Notes: a model not told the origin generated them from the letters alone. 64,000 nucleotides of DNA from Roseburia_C sp900315735 (GCA_052118425.1 JBQKHF010000013.1); one strand, 5' to 3'. Shown: positions 17,062 through 26,524, numbered from the stretch's first letter. A program made the numbers and translations.

Positions 17062-18541
17062 TTGGAACCTCCTGATATTTTCTCAGTACAAAATACATGA
17101 TTGTACCTGTTTCTTCTTTACTGGTTGCCCATATCTTTCCGCCATGGTCTTCGATAATCTTACGGACAATGGATAAACCGATGCCGCTTCCGCCGGTTGC
17201 GGAATTTCTTGAAGTATCTGCCCGGAAGAACCGGTCAAAGATATATGGCAGATCTTTCTTTGCAATTCCTTTTCCATTATCTTCTATCTCTACCTGGATA
17301 AAATCACCCACATCCTTTACACGGATATTAATAAAGCCCTTCGGCTTATCCAGATATTTGATAGAATTATTAATAATATTATGAATGACACGTTTTAACT
17401 GCTCCGGGTCTGCAATAATCTGCACATCATCCACTGCATAATTAAAATATGATAAACCGATATTTTTTGCCTCTAAATCCAGTCCGATTTCTTCTACGCA
17501 GTCATCAAAATACTCCATTACATTCAGCTTATTGAAATTATATGGAATACGGTTTGTATCAATTTTCGAATAAAGTGTCAGCTCATTTAATAACAAATCC
17601 ATCTCATTGGCTTTATTATAAATGGTCTTAATGTATTTATCCCGTTTCTCCGGTGTATCTGCCACTCCATCCATCAGACCTTCCGAATACCCCTTTACAG
17701 CGGTAATCGGAGTCTTTAAATCATGGGCAATATTACTGATTAAAACACGGTTTTCTTTCTCTGATGCAAGCTTCTCTTCTGCCGAATCCTTCAGTCTCTG
17801 CCGCATCTCTTCAAAGTTCCGGCACAGCTCGCCAATCTCATCATTACTGTCTATCTCTAATGTAAAATCAAGATTGCCCTCTTTGATATTCTGGGTTGCC
17901 ACTTCCAACTTTTTAATCGGATTAATGATACTCCGGTAATTCCATATGGTAAGCATACCAGCCGTCAGTAAAAGTATCAGTAACACAGAAATGATGATAT
18001 CAATCAGCAGTTCCTTCATTTCCGGCACCAGTGACTTAATGGATGTAATCACAAAAAGCGTTCCTTCTGAGCTGTCCGAAAAATCAAAATCAATCCGCTT
18101 AATCATTTCCTGCTTGTCACTGTCAATGAAATAACCGGTCTCGCCTCCTGCCTTTGTATCCATGTAATCCGGCAGGTTTTCCGGAACCGTATTCAAATCA
18201 CTGGCTCCCACATAGACCTCTTTATCATCCTTCATGACAATCAGATAAGAATTCTTTCCCTGCAGCGTCTCATTAATCTGCATCAGATATTCCATATCCA
18301 GAAATTTGTCCGGGTCGCTCTCTGCTGTATCCAGTAACTTCTGACAGCTGTCCTTTGTTACCCGGTTCCACATCTGCACCGTATTGGTCAGATAACTAAT
18401 ATTTCCATCTTCCACCTGATAGGTGTTGGCAATATCCCTTAACTGAAAATAGCGGAATCCGCACATTGCCAGTGCCGCCAAAGTCACCGGCACAAATATG
18501 ATAATGCAAAATGATATAATCAGCTTTGTCCTTAGTTTCAT
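17054..18541 (-). CDS. Membrane sensor histidine kinase (HAMP, HisKA, HATPase)
   Basis: A 495-residue kinase. Two transmembrane segments (about 8-28 and 179-200) enclose an extracytoplasmic sensor domain. HAMP follows (about 200-255), then the HisKA domain with NIAHDLKTPITAVKGY, phospho-acceptor H273. The ATPase domain has the N box (HNIINNSIKYL), DNGKGI, and GGSGIGLSIVRKI. It should phosphorylate the partner regulator that overlaps its end. Start supported by GGAGG eight bases upstream. The extracellular domain shows no recognisable ligand-binding family. Confidence 0.93.
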   Translation of the reverse strand: MKLRTKLIISFCIIIFVPVTLAALAMCGFRYFQLRDIANTYQVEDGNISYLTNTVQMWNRVTKDSCQKLLDTAESDPDKFLDMEYLMQINETLQGKNSYLIVMKDDKEVYVGASDLNTVPENLPDYMDTKAGGETGYFIDSDKQEMIKRIDFDFSDSSEGTLFVITSIKSLVPEMKELLIDIIISVLLILLLTAGMLTIWNYRSIINPIKKLEVATQNIKEGNLDFTLEIDSNDEIGELCRNFEEMRQRLKDSAEEKLASEKENRVLISNIAHDLKTPITAVKGYSEGLMDGVADTPEKRDKYIKTIYNKANEMDLLLNELTLYSKIDTNRIPYNFNKLNVMEYFDDCVEEIGLDLEAKNIGLSYFNYAVDDVQIIADPEQLKRVIHNIINNSIKYLDKPKGFINIRVKDVGDFIQVEIEDNGKGIAKKDLPYIFDRFFRADTSRNSATGGSGIGLSIVRKIIEDHGGKIWATSKEETGTIMYFVLRKYQEVPNE

Positions 18542-18566
18542 TCTTAAGCCTCCAATTTTTCATAAT

Positions 18567-18578
18567 CATAGTATACCA
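18567..18578 (-). promoter_or_regulatory. Probable extended -10 promoter of the two-component operon
   Basis: Minus strand TGGTATACT (TGn extension plus TATACT) about 30 bases before the kinase start, with no good -35. AGAATAATTCT-like half-sites upstream could be regulator-binding sites. The rest of the gap to metK (18579-18784) shows no gene and no clear terminator. Confidence 0.4.
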
Positions 18579-18784
18579 CATGCATTCCTTTTTCCCATGA
18601 AAATTCTGAGAATTATTCTAAAGAATTTATAAATTATTTTTCATCTGCCCAAAGTACACTTTGCACATTCCCTCTAAAAGACGAAAAGACCTCTCTCCGG
18701 CAGCTCTCACATTTCCCATAAGAAATATTTGTCTGTCGAAAAGAAGTCTTTCTTCTTTATACTATTCTGGAATCTATTCCAATA

Positions 18785-19972
18785 TTATAAGTATTTTTTT
18801 AATTCGTCAACTTTGTCTAATGCTTCCCATGGAAGTTCTACATCAGTTCTTCCAAAGTGGCCATATGCTGCTGTCGGACGATAGATTGGTCTGCGTAAAT
18901 CAAGCATCTTGATGATTCCTGCCGGACGAAGGTCAAAGTTCTCACGGATGATTTCTACTAATTTCTCATCAGAAACTTTTCCTGTTCCGAAAGTATCAAC
19001 CATAACGGAAGTAGGCTGTGCTACACCGATTGCATAAGATAACTGAATCTCGCAACGCTCTGCAAGACCTGCTGCTACTAAGTTCTTAGCAACGTAACGT
19101 GCTGCATATGCTGCAGAACGGTCAACCTTGGTACAATCCTTACCGGAAAATGCTCCGCCGCCGTGACGAGCGTATCCACCGTAAGTGTCTACGATAATTT
19201 TACGTCCGGTAAGACCTGCGTCACCGTGTGGTCCACCGATTACGAAACGTCCGGTCGGGTTGATGAAGAATTTGGTATTCTCGTCAACTAATTCCTTTGG
19301 AAGAACCGGGTCAAAGACATATTTCTTAATGTCTTCGTGAATCTGCTCCTGGGTTACATCCTCATCATGCTGGGTAGAAAGTACAACTGCCTCTAATCTC
19401 TTTGGTTTTCCAGCCTCATCGTACTCTACAGAAACCTGTGATTTTCCATCCGGTCTTAAATATTTTAAAGTACCGTCTTTACGAACCTTGGTCAACTGTA
19501 ATGCCAGTTTGTGAGCTAAAGAAATCGGATATGGCATATATTCCGGTGTCTCGTTGGTCGCATAACCAAACATCATACCCTGATCTCCGGCACCGATTGC
19601 TTCGATTTCCTCATCTGTCATTTTATTTTCTTTTGCTTCCAAAGCCTTGTCAACACCCATTGCAATATCCGGTGACTGCTGGTCTAATGCTACCATAACA
19701 GCACAGGTATGTCCGTCAAATCCGGTTTCTGCATGGTCATAACCGATTTCATTTACGGTATTTCTTACAATTGCAGGAATGTCTAATTTTGCCTTTGTAG
19801 TAATCTCACCTGTTACAAGTACAAATCCGGTGCAGCTTGCTGTCTCGCAGGCAACACGGCTCATTGGATCCTCTGCCATACATGCGTCAAGAATTGCATC
19901 TGAAATCGCATCACACATTTTGTCTGGATGTCCTTCTGTTACGGACTCTGATGTAAATAATCTTTTTTCCAT
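18785..19972 (-). CDS. metK: S-adenosylmethionine synthetase
   Basis: A 395-residue enzyme making SAM from methionine and ATP. All family landmarks are present: TSESVTEGHPDKMCDAISDAILDA, the GAGDQGMMFGYA hexapeptide region, NPTGRFVIGGPHGDAGLTGRKI and GGGAFSGKDCTKVDRSAAYAAR. The length is normal. It starts with ATG behind AGAGGAG. Regulation is visible: a SAM-I (S-box) riboswitch and its terminator lie between the promoter and the gene, so expression is switched off by its own product. SAM also feeds the two rRNA methyltransferases in this window. Confidence 0.98.
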   Translation of the reverse strand: MEKRLFTSESVTEGHPDKMCDAISDAILDACMAEDPMSRVACETASCTGFVLVTGEITTKAKLDIPAIVRNTVNEIGYDHAETGFDGHTCAVMVALDQQSPDIAMGVDKALEAKENKMTDEEIEAIGAGDQGMMFGYATNETPEYMPYPISLAHKLALQLTKVRKDGTLKYLRPDGKSQVSVEYDEAGKPKRLEAVVLSTQHDEDVTQEQIHEDIKKYVFDPVLPKELVDENTKFFINPTGRFVIGGPHGDAGLTGRKIIVDTYGGYARHGGGAFSGKDCTKVDRSAAYAARYVAKNLVAAGLAERCEIQLSYAIGVAQPTSVMVDTFGTGKVSDEKLVEIIRENFDLRPAGIIKMLDLRRPIYRPTAAYGHFGRTDVELPWEALDKVDELKKYL

Positions 19973-20067
19973 CGTTTTCTCCTCTCGTTTTATTGATTCC
20001 CTTATTAAATATTCTGCGAGTACACCTGGTTCCTTTTTTCCAAACCTTTTCTCGCCACCCGCATAAA

Positions 20068-20095
20068 ATAAAAAAACCGCTTACATCATAAGCGG
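20068..20095 (-). terminator. Riboswitch-controlled terminator upstream of metK
   Basis: Stem CCGCTTA/TAAGCGG (arms 20077-20083, 20089-20095), 5-base loop, then a T run on the minus strand. It is the expression platform of the SAM riboswitch and forms when SAM is bound. Confidence 0.9.
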
Positions 20096-20123
20096 ACCCG
20101 ATAACGGTAAAGATAATCAAATC

Positions 20124-20225
20124 CTCTTATTGTTCGACTTGCTCGCTCAGGTTGGCACCTTCCTTATGCTGTGGGGTTGCCGTGACTTCATTGATCCTAT
20201 GTATCTCCATCACTCTGAATAAGAG
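20124..20225 (-). ncRNA. SAM-I (S-box) riboswitch
   Basis: Minus-strand leader with P1 closed by CTCTTAT/ATAAGAG. S-box core segments are in order: GATGGAGATACA, ATGAAGTCACGGCAACC, and AAGGTGCCAACCTGAGC. A terminator and then metK follow. This is the classic arrangement of a SAM-sensing transcriptional attenuator. Confidence 0.93.
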
Positions 20226-20261
20226 AAATTACAATATTGAATTTTCAAATCTCTATGGGAG

Positions 20262-20290
20262 AGAATACACCTATTATATAGAAATGTCAA
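20262..20290 (-). promoter_or_regulatory. metK: metK promoter
   Basis: Minus strand: TTGACA, 17-base spacer, TATTCT, located just upstream of the riboswitch. Confidence 0.8.
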
Positions 20291-20377
20291 GCACCTTATT
20301 TTCTCATTAACGGAAAAATCTTCTTTTCTCTCTTTTTGTATTCTTTTGACAAATTTTACTGGTTTTCGCTGTTAAGA

Positions 20378-20405
20378 TTGACATTTTTAGCAAAAAGAAT
20401 ATACT
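20378..20405 (+). promoter_or_regulatory. Promoter for the HD-GYP gene
   Basis: TTGACA, 16-base spacer, TATACT, about 70 bases upstream of the chosen start. It is divergent from the metK promoter. Confidence 0.75.
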
Positions 20406-20474
20406 TAAAAAGGAACATAGTTGTGATATTTTCTATCATAATTATAAAATCCATCCAGAATGAGGACTACTTGC

Positions 20475-21605
20475 ATGAAAGAATATCAGACAAAAGATCT
20501 GTTACCAGGAATGGTTACAGCAATCCCTGTCCGCACAAGACGTGGACAGCTTATTATCAATCCAAATGTAGAGCTTACGCACGCATTGATTTCCAGACTG
20601 GAATTTTATGGTATTGCCAGCGTGCAGATTATAGAAACTCAGCCGGCAGCTGCGCCAAAGGAAGAGCCGAAAGACCCGGCATATTTTCCTGCCAAAGAAC
20701 CAGCTCCTGTACCAAGTCCGGTTTCGGATGCTTCTTACTCACAGAAGCTTAAGAGTTCACCAGAGTTCCAGCGCTTTCAGGTGGATTTCACCCTGCGTTC
20801 CCAGGATTTAAAGAACTGTTTTGATGCTTATCTTTCCGGCAACGGAACTGTAAATAAAGAAGATCTTTTATCAAAGACGATTTCTCTGGTAGGACCGAAA
20901 CAGACTACCTTAGATGTCTTTGATATGTTACATAACATGCGACAGATTAATGACAGTACTTATGCTCACAGTTTAAACGTTGCCATTATTTCCCGCATCA
21001 TCGGAAAATGGCTGCATTTTTCCAAAGAAGAATTAGACTCCCTCACCCTTGCCGGTCTGCTTCATGACATCGGCAAAACAAAGATTCCGGATGAGGTCTT
21101 AAATAAAGATGGCAAATTAACGGATGAAGAATTCCAGATGATTCGGAATCATCCGAAATACGGCTATGATATTTTAAAATCCCAGCCATTAAACTCCCAT
21201 ATTAAAAAGGCAGCTCTCATGCACCATGAACGCTGTGATGGTTCCGGTTATCCAATGGGACTTACTATGGAAGAAATCGATGACTACGCACTCATCATTG
21301 CGATTGCCGATGTCTACGATGCCATGACTGCAGCACGTTCCTATCGTGCTCCTCTTTGCCCGTTTGAGGTAATTGCCGAATTTGAAAAAGATGGACTGCA
21401 GAAATATAAACCAAAATATATTCTGACTTTCTTAGAGAATATTGCCAATGCATACCAGAACAACCGGGTTATGTTAAGTGATGGCACTTCCGCCCGCATT
21501 GTTTTATTAAATCACCGCCGTCTTTCCAAGCCGCTGGTTCAGTTAGACGATGGTGCCTGTATCGACCTCGATAAGAGTCCTTTATATATCAAAGCAATTA
21601 TATAA
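20475..21605 (+). CDS. HD-GYP domain protein (probable cyclic-di-GMP phosphodiesterase)
   Basis: A 376-residue cytosolic protein. The N-terminal 120 residues form a small domain with a proline/alanine-rich linker. The C-terminal HD-GYP domain has the catalytic HD pair in LLHDIGKTKIPDEVL, then HHERCDGSGYP and IADVYDAMTAARSYR. These are the metal and substrate residues of HD-GYP phosphodiesterases, which degrade cyclic di-GMP. No receiver domain is present. The start at 20475 is used because GAGG lies eight bases before it; an ATG five codons earlier lacks a site. With the GGDEF protein at 48931 it gives the window both synthesis and breakdown of the messenger. Confidence 0.9.
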   Translation: MKEYQTKDLLPGMVTAIPVRTRRGQLIINPNVELTHALISRLEFYGIASVQIIETQPAAAPKEEPKDPAYFPAKEPAPVPSPVSDASYSQKLKSSPEFQRFQVDFTLRSQDLKNCFDAYLSGNGTVNKEDLLSKTISLVGPKQTTLDVFDMLHNMRQINDSTYAHSLNVAIISRIIGKWLHFSKEELDSLTLAGLLHDIGKTKIPDEVLNKDGKLTDEEFQMIRNHPKYGYDILKSQPLNSHIKKAALMHHERCDGSGYPMGLTMEEIDDYALIIAIADVYDAMTAARSYRAPLCPFEVIAEFEKDGLQKYKPKYILTFLENIANAYQNNRVMLSDGTSARIVLLNHRRLSKPLVQLDDGACIDLDKSPLYIKAII

Positions 21606-21660
21606 AAAAGATATCTGATGACTATGTCTCATTTGTGACATACTTATCAGATATCTTTTT
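21604..21660. terminator. Bidirectional terminator between HD-GYP gene and murA
   Basis: Long stem AAAAGATATCTGAT with its complement (ends at 21646-21660) plus an inner TATGTC/GACATA pair, with A/T runs at both ends. The genes converge here. Confidence 0.92.
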
Positions 21661-21662
21661 CG

Positions 21663-22955
21663 TTATGATACTTTCAATGTGAACTTCTGGATTTCTTTCT
21701 CAGAGCTTACCTTCTCAATCATTGCACCAAGGGAAGATAATTTCTCTTCAAAATGCTCATATCCACGTTCAATATAATAAATATCATCTACAATGGTAAT
21801 TCCTTCTGCTGCAAGACCTGCAATTACAAGGGCTGCACCTGCTCTTAAATCCGGAGCACTGACTCTTGCACCGGTATATTTCTCTACACCGGTAATAATT
21901 GCAATATTGCTCTCTACTTTCACCTGTGCACCCATACGGGTCAGCTCATCTACATATTTGAAACGATTTTCAAAAATACTCTCTGTTACAGTGCTGGTTC
22001 CCTCTGCTAACGCCAAAAGCACTGACATCTGCGGCTGCATATCTGTTGGGAATCCAGGATATGGTAATGTAGTTACCTGGGTATGATGCAATGGTTTACT
22101 GGATACGACACGTACTGCATCATCAAATTCTTCTACTTCACAACCGATTTCAATTAATTTTGCAGTGGTTGCCTCTAAATGCTTCGGAATGACATTCTTA
22201 ACGGTTACATCACCCTTGGTTGCTGCTGCTGCAAACATAAAGGTTCCTGCTTCAATCTGATCCGGAATAATCGAATATTCTGTCTTATGAAGCTTCTCTA
22301 CACCCACAATACGGATAACATCTGTTCCTGCACCACGAATATTTGCTCCCATGCTGTTTAAGAAGTTCGCTACGTCTACGACATGCGGCTCCTTGGCTGC
22401 ATTTTCAATAATGGTCTTTCCCTCTGCCATGGATGCTGCCATCATAATGTTGATGGTTGCTCCTACAGAGACTTTATCCAAATAAATATGGTTTCCTACC
22501 AGATGTTCTGCGGTCGCAGAAATTAACCCATGCTGAATATCAACATCGGCTCCTAACGCACGGAAACCTTTCAGATGAAGGTCAATCGGACGAGTTCCGA
22601 TTGCACAGCCACCCGGAAAAGCTACTTCTGCTTTCTTATATTTACCAAGTAATGCTCCTAACAGATAGTAAGAAGCTCTGATTTTATTAATATATTCATA
22701 GTCCACGCTCAAGTCATGAATCAGTGAACCGTTAATCTTTACTTTATGTTCTCCAAGACGCTCAATTTTAGCACCAATTCCCTCCATGGCACTTAATAAT
22801 ACGTTAATATCACGAACGTTTGGTAAATTATCTATTGTTACGGTCTCATCCGTCATAATTGCTGCTGCAAGAATTCCCAGTGCAGCATTCTTAGCTCCAC
22901 CAATCTCAACTTCGCCAACCAGAGGATTTCCACCTTTAATCACATACTGTTCCAT
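21663..22955 (-). CDS. murA: UDP-N-acetylglucosamine 1-carboxyvinyltransferase
   Basis: A 430-residue EPSP-synthase-fold enzyme that transfers enolpyruvate from PEP to UDP-GlcNAc, the first committed step of peptidoglycan synthesis. Lys22 and Asn23 in GGAKNAALG, and Cys117 in PGGCAIGTRPIDLH, are the catalytic and fosfomycin-target residues. The rest (YPGFPTDMQPQ, RGYEHFEEKL) matches MurA fully. Clostridia often have two paralogues, so it may be MurA1 or MurA2/MurZ. AGAGGTG precedes the ATG and a strong promoter lies 45-75 bases upstream. Confidence 0.96.
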   Translation of the reverse strand: MEQYVIKGGNPLVGEVEIGGAKNAALGILAAAIMTDETVTIDNLPNVRDINVLLSAMEGIGAKIERLGEHKVKINGSLIHDLSVDYEYINKIRASYYLLGALLGKYKKAEVAFPGGCAIGTRPIDLHLKGFRALGADVDIQHGLISATAEHLVGNHIYLDKVSVGATINIMMAASMAEGKTIIENAAKEPHVVDVANFLNSMGANIRGAGTDVIRIVGVEKLHKTEYSIIPDQIEAGTFMFAAAATKGDVTVKNVIPKHLEATTAKLIEIGCEVEEFDDAVRVVSSKPLHHTQVTTLPYPGFPTDMQPQMSVLLALAEGTSTVTESIFENRFKYVDELTRMGAQVKVESNIAIITGVEKYTGARVSAPDLRAGAALVIAGLAAEGITIVDDIYYIERGYEHFEEKLSSLGAMIEKVSSEKEIQKFTLKVS

Positions 22956-23000
22956 CTCGCACCTCTATGCTTAGATTCCCTACAAAATTGCAAACAAAAT

Positions 23001-23030
23001 ATTATAGTAACTTATTTTCTCTTTTGTCAA
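23001..23030 (-). promoter_or_regulatory. murA: murA promoter
   Basis: Minus strand: TTGACA, 18-base spacer, TATAAT, both hexamers matching consensus. Confidence 0.85.
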
Positions 23031-23105
23031 GTATTTCTCGTACCTCAAAAGAATTATCTACAATAGTATTATTATATTATATATTGCCCGACTTGTAAAT
23101 CGAAA

Positions 23106-24755
23106 TTAATTCAGATAGTTCACCGGATTTACCTGGGAACCCTTGATTAATATCTCAAAATGCACATGAGGACCCGTCGAATGTCCCGTACTTCCGCTTA
23201 ATGCAATGACTTCGCCCTGCGATACACTCTGCCCTGCTTTTACCAGTAATTTACTGTTATGTGCATACCGTGTCATTCTTCCATCCGGGTGACTGATCAG
23301 AACGCAGTTACCATAACCGGATACATAACCGGCACTGACTACCACACCATTACTGGATGCAAACACTTTGGTTCCGGTCGGGCATGCCCAGTCAATTCCT
23401 TTATGCATTCTGCCCCATCTTCTTCCGAATCCGGAAGAAACTCTTCCGCCAATCAATGGTTTAATATAAGTTGGCGGTATCTTAGTTCCACGTTCTACAA
23501 CTGCCGGTGTTGCTTCTGTCAGTATGGTCTGGTGAATCATATTCCGCTCCGTCTCGACTCCGTTCTCTGTTGTCACCACCATATTAACTTCACGATGTCC
23601 GGTAGTTCCTTCTGAAAGCACCACTTCATCTGTCGTATACCAGGAATCATTGGGTACGATTTGCGGATCCGCCGTATAATCTTCCTCGTATACTACGCCT
23701 TCGCTGATTCGTAAGCTGATATCCGGCTGAGGCACTGACAGAATCAGTTCTTCACCAGCACTGATTACCGCATCTTCCCCGGACAATCCATTTAGTGCTA
23801 CAATTGCTGCCACCGATGTATCATGTTCCTGTGCAATAACCGACAGACAGTCTCCCGGCTGTATCTCATATATTTTATTCGTTTCTTTTTCTTTTGTTAC
23901 TTCTTCCACTGCGGCATCTATATCCGTCAATCCGTCTTCCGCTACCCGGTTGGTAAACACCTCTACATCCTGTGAAAATTCCATCGAAAGAATTCCGGTC
24001 TCATAATTATTTTCTCCGGGATTCTCCTGCGCATCAGAAAGATAGGTTCCAAGCTGCTGCACAATACCGGCATCTGTTGAATCTTCTGCCTTTTCTGAAT
24101 CACCTGTCTCTTTTAAGTTTGCAAGAAGCATTCCCTCCTGGTGATCCGTCTCCTTTTTGAACTCTATCTCAAACTGATTGTCCGTATCCTGTTCTTCCTT
24201 CAGACGTCCTAAGAACGTCTCTACTTCACCTAAATTAGCAAAAGAAAGCTGGTTTTCTCCGGCACTTACCGTGTATGCAAAGATTTCTCCGGAATTTTCT
24301 TTCTTAAGCTCCTTTATTACTTTTTCTTTTAATGCAGTTTCACTTAACAGTTTCTGAAATGGCTTATGGCTTTCTGTTGTCTCATAAGAAATTTCCTGCA
24401 TCAGATAGCCTTCACTCTCTTTTGCCATCTGTCTCCGGCTTTCATGTACTGCTTTTTCCACATCTGTCTTACTGCTGACACAGCCTACCACTTTATTATT
24501 TACGGTTACCACAAAATAATTCTGTCCCAGTGAAAATTTCTGTAAAAGCGCCACCAGCACCAGACAGGCGAAAAATATGCCTGCTGCCCACATACGGATG
24601 CAAATTTTTTTATCCACTTTTCCGATTCTATTTGAAATTGTTGATTTCTTTTTCTGCTTCTGCATTTTATCTAACTTCTGCATTTTATCTGATTCCTGCA
24701 TCTTCACTGGTTCCTGCATCTTCACTGGTTCCTGCGCCTTCCTTGGTATCTGCAT
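23106..24755 (-). CDS. M23 metallopeptidase with LysM and G5 domains
   Basis: A 549-residue cell-envelope protein. An N-terminal cytoplasmic tail with repeated QEPVKM/QKLDKM units is followed by one membrane anchor (about 55-71). A long extracellular region follows, then a LysM domain (about 295-340, YEIQPGDCLSVIAQEH), a G5 domain (about 350-430) and a LytM/M23 peptidase. The zinc ligands are visible: MHKGIDWACP (H-x3-D) and PHVHFE. It probably cleaves or remodels peptidoglycan cross-links; the layout is typical of Clostridia and related to sporulation or division endopeptidases. It starts three bases after the aroK stop, implying coupling. An alternative is a catalytically active SpoIIQ-like factor. 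Confidence 0.9.
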   Translation of the reverse strand: MQIPRKAQEPVKMQEPVKMQESDKMQKLDKMQKQKKKSTISNRIGKVDKKICIRMWAAGIFFACLVLVALLQKFSLGQNYFVVTVNNKVVGCVSSKTDVEKAVHESRRQMAKESEGYLMQEISYETTESHKPFQKLLSETALKEKVIKELKKENSGEIFAYTVSAGENQLSFANLGEVETFLGRLKEEQDTDNQFEIEFKKETDHQEGMLLANLKETGDSEKAEDSTDAGIVQQLGTYLSDAQENPGENNYETGILSMEFSQDVEVFTNRVAEDGLTDIDAAVEEVTKEKETNKIYEIQPGDCLSVIAQEHDTSVAAIVALNGLSGEDAVISAGEELILSVPQPDISLRISEGVVYEEDYTADPQIVPNDSWYTTDEVVLSEGTTGHREVNMVVTTENGVETERNMIHQTILTEATPAVVERGTKIPPTYIKPLIGGRVSSGFGRRWGRMHKGIDWACPTGTKVFASSNGVVVSAGYVSGYGNCVLISHPDGRMTRYAHNSKLLVKAGQSVSQGEVIALSGSTGHSTGPHVHFEILIKGSQVNPVNYLN

Positions 24756-24758
24756 CTT

Positions 24759-25262
24759 TTATTCCATCCCGAGTTTTTCTTTTACTACATCAATTGTTTC
24801 ACGAATCGACAATCCCTCTTCACTTACAGTTACATCCGCATATTTTTCATAATATGCCGTTCTTTCATCATACAAATCTTTCAGGGTCTGTCCATCTTTT
24901 AATACCACGCCGCGGTTTTTCAAATCTCCCAGCCGCTCTTTTAAGGTCTCATAGGATACACTCAGATAGAGTACGGTTGCAATTTCCTTGTAATGCTCCA
25001 TGGCATTTGCACAATATACGGCACTGCCTCCGGTAGCAATGACTGCTTTATGTCCCTCAATGCCGCTGTTTACTTCATCCTCTATCTTAAGAAAGCCTTC
25101 TGTTCCATGTTCTGCAATCAGCTCACACAAAAGCTTCCCGGTCTGCTGCTGGATGACTAAATCTGCATCCACAAAATTATAGCCTAATGCCTTTGCCAAT
25201 ACGACACCTACGGTACTTTTTCCTACTCCCGGCATTCCGATTAATACGATATTGTCTTTCAT
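24759..25262 (-). CDS. aroK: Shikimate kinase
   Basis: A 167-residue P-loop kinase phosphorylating shikimate in aromatic amino acid synthesis. Walker A is GMPGVGKST (8-16). DADLVIQQQTG carries the shikimate-binding Asp, and the GGSAVY loop is also present. AGGAG precedes the ATG. It sits apart from other aro genes and is the first gene of a pair with the M23 peptidase. The previous gene's terminator lies just upstream, yet no separate promoter is evident, so partial read-through is possible. Confidence 0.93.
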   Translation of the reverse strand: MKDNIVLIGMPGVGKSTVGVVLAKALGYNFVDADLVIQQQTGKLLCELIAEHGTEGFLKIEDEVNSGIEGHKAVIATGGSAVYCANAMEHYKEIATVLYLSVSYETLKERLGDLKNRGVVLKDGQTLKDLYDERTAYYEKYADVTVSEEGLSIRETIDVVKEKLGME

Positions 25263-25287
25263 TCCATACTCCTGTATCTGTGTGATA

Positions 25288-25320
25288 GAAAAGAAGCAGA
25301 AAAATAAATTTTCTGCTTCT
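25288..25320 (-). terminator. Terminator after the PrsA-like gene
   Basis: Perfect 12-bp stem AGAAGCAGAAAA with its complement (arms 25292-25303 and 25309-25320), loop of five, then TTTTC on the minus strand. Confidence 0.88.
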
Positions 25321-25351
25321 CTATGTTCTTGTAACTTTATGATTTCTGCAA

Positions 25352-26449
25352 TTATTCTGTTGCTGCTTCTGATGCTGTCTCTGTCTCACTTACAGATTCT
25401 GTTTCTGTATCTGTTTTCTTGATGGTATAGAGTTTATCAAAGTTAACAGTTGCCCATACATCATCATTTACAGTCCATTCTTTTTCTTCCTTATAGCTGT
25501 CGCATACTTCGGTATATTTATCGGACTGACGCTGGGAAACAATTGTTTCTTTCTCTTTGTCGGTTGCATCACGGTCAAATTCACTGTCTAAGCGAATGAC
25601 ATAATATCCTTTTCCATCTACGGAAATAAGGGAAGATACTTCTCCCTCTTTCAAAGCATCTGCTGCTGTAATAATGGATGCATCCATGCTTCCGGTTGCA
25701 GTTCCGTCCTCACCGACTTCGTCACTGCCGTATGAATAAGTACTTACGGTATATCCGTTATCCGTTGCGGCTGCATCAAAATCAGTTTTCGCTTCTTCTG
25801 CAATTTTTTCTGCTGTCTGTTCTAATTCTGCCTTCTCATCATCGGTATATTCTACATAATTCTGGTTGTCATCATAATGTGCTTCGGTAGAAACCTTGAT
25901 ATAACTGAAGGTTCTCTGTGCTGCTTCTTCATCAGAAACTTCGGTATCTGCAGTTGCAATGATTGCATTATACATCTTCTTCTGAATCAGGTTCAGGCGA
26001 AGCATTTCTGCCACATATTCTTTCTTGGCACCCATGGTCTTGATTGCTTCCTTGCTGTTATCATCCATGAACTGCTGTGCTGCAGTATCAATATCAGAAA
26101 GCTCCGCATCAGTTATTTCCACACCATAATCTTTCATATGATCTTCCAATAGATAATCGGTCTGAATCTGTGTCAGAATTCCGTCTTTTACATTATCCTG
26201 CATGGTCTTACCACTTCCGGATAAATCCTGTGACCACATATTTTCCTGGGCATATCCCATGGTAATATAGCTGTCATAAGATACTGCTGTATACTGTGCC
26301 ATAAAGTTGGCAAGTCCAAGTGAAATCTCTTTATCTCCTAATGTAGCAACAACTGCATCTTCATCGATTCTGCTGCCACATCCTGTCATAGCTACGGAAG
26401 CTGCAGTAACAACTGCTAATGCAAGTGCTGTGAATTTCTTAAATCTCAT
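25352..26449 (-). CDS. PrsA/SurA-like foldase lipoprotein
   Basis: A 365-residue lipoprotein. A basic n-region and hydrophobic stretch end in AMTGC with lipidated Cys24. The body has a SurA-type N-terminal helical region. A parvulin-like segment (about 185-310, EEAAQRTFSYIKVSTEA and SLISVDGKGYYVIRLDSEFDRDATDKEK) follows, then a Thr/Glu/Ser-rich tail. It should assist folding of exported proteins outside the membrane. The parvulin core is only partly recognisable, so isomerase activity is uncertain. The start at 26449 is chosen because GGAGG precedes it; the open frame runs nine codons further upstream. A TTGCGG-17-TATAAT promoter lies just upstream. Confidence 0.87.
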   Translation of the reverse strand: MRFKKFTALALAVVTAASVAMTGCGSRIDEDAVVATLGDKEISLGLANFMAQYTAVSYDSYITMGYAQENMWSQDLSGSGKTMQDNVKDGILTQIQTDYLLEDHMKDYGVEITDAELSDIDTAAQQFMDDNSKEAIKTMGAKKEYVAEMLRLNLIQKKMYNAIIATADTEVSDEEAAQRTFSYIKVSTEAHYDDNQNYVEYTDDEKAELEQTAEKIAEEAKTDFDAAATDNGYTVSTYSYGSDEVGEDGTATGSMDASIITAADALKEGEVSSLISVDGKGYYVIRLDSEFDRDATDKEKETIVSQRQSDKYTEVCDSYKEEKEWTVNDDVWATVNFDKLYTIKKTDTETESVSETETASEAATE

Positions 26450-26482
26450 ATCACGTTCCTCCAAAATATTTATCATCGTTCT

Positions 26483-26511
26483 ATTATAGTGCTTTTTCGT
26501 ACATGCCGCAA
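26483..26511 (-). promoter_or_regulatory. Promoter for the foldase gene
   Basis: Minus strand: TTGCGG, 17-base spacer, TATAAT, between mfd and the foldase start. Confidence 0.75.
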
Positions 26512-26524
26512 GATTTTTATGCGG

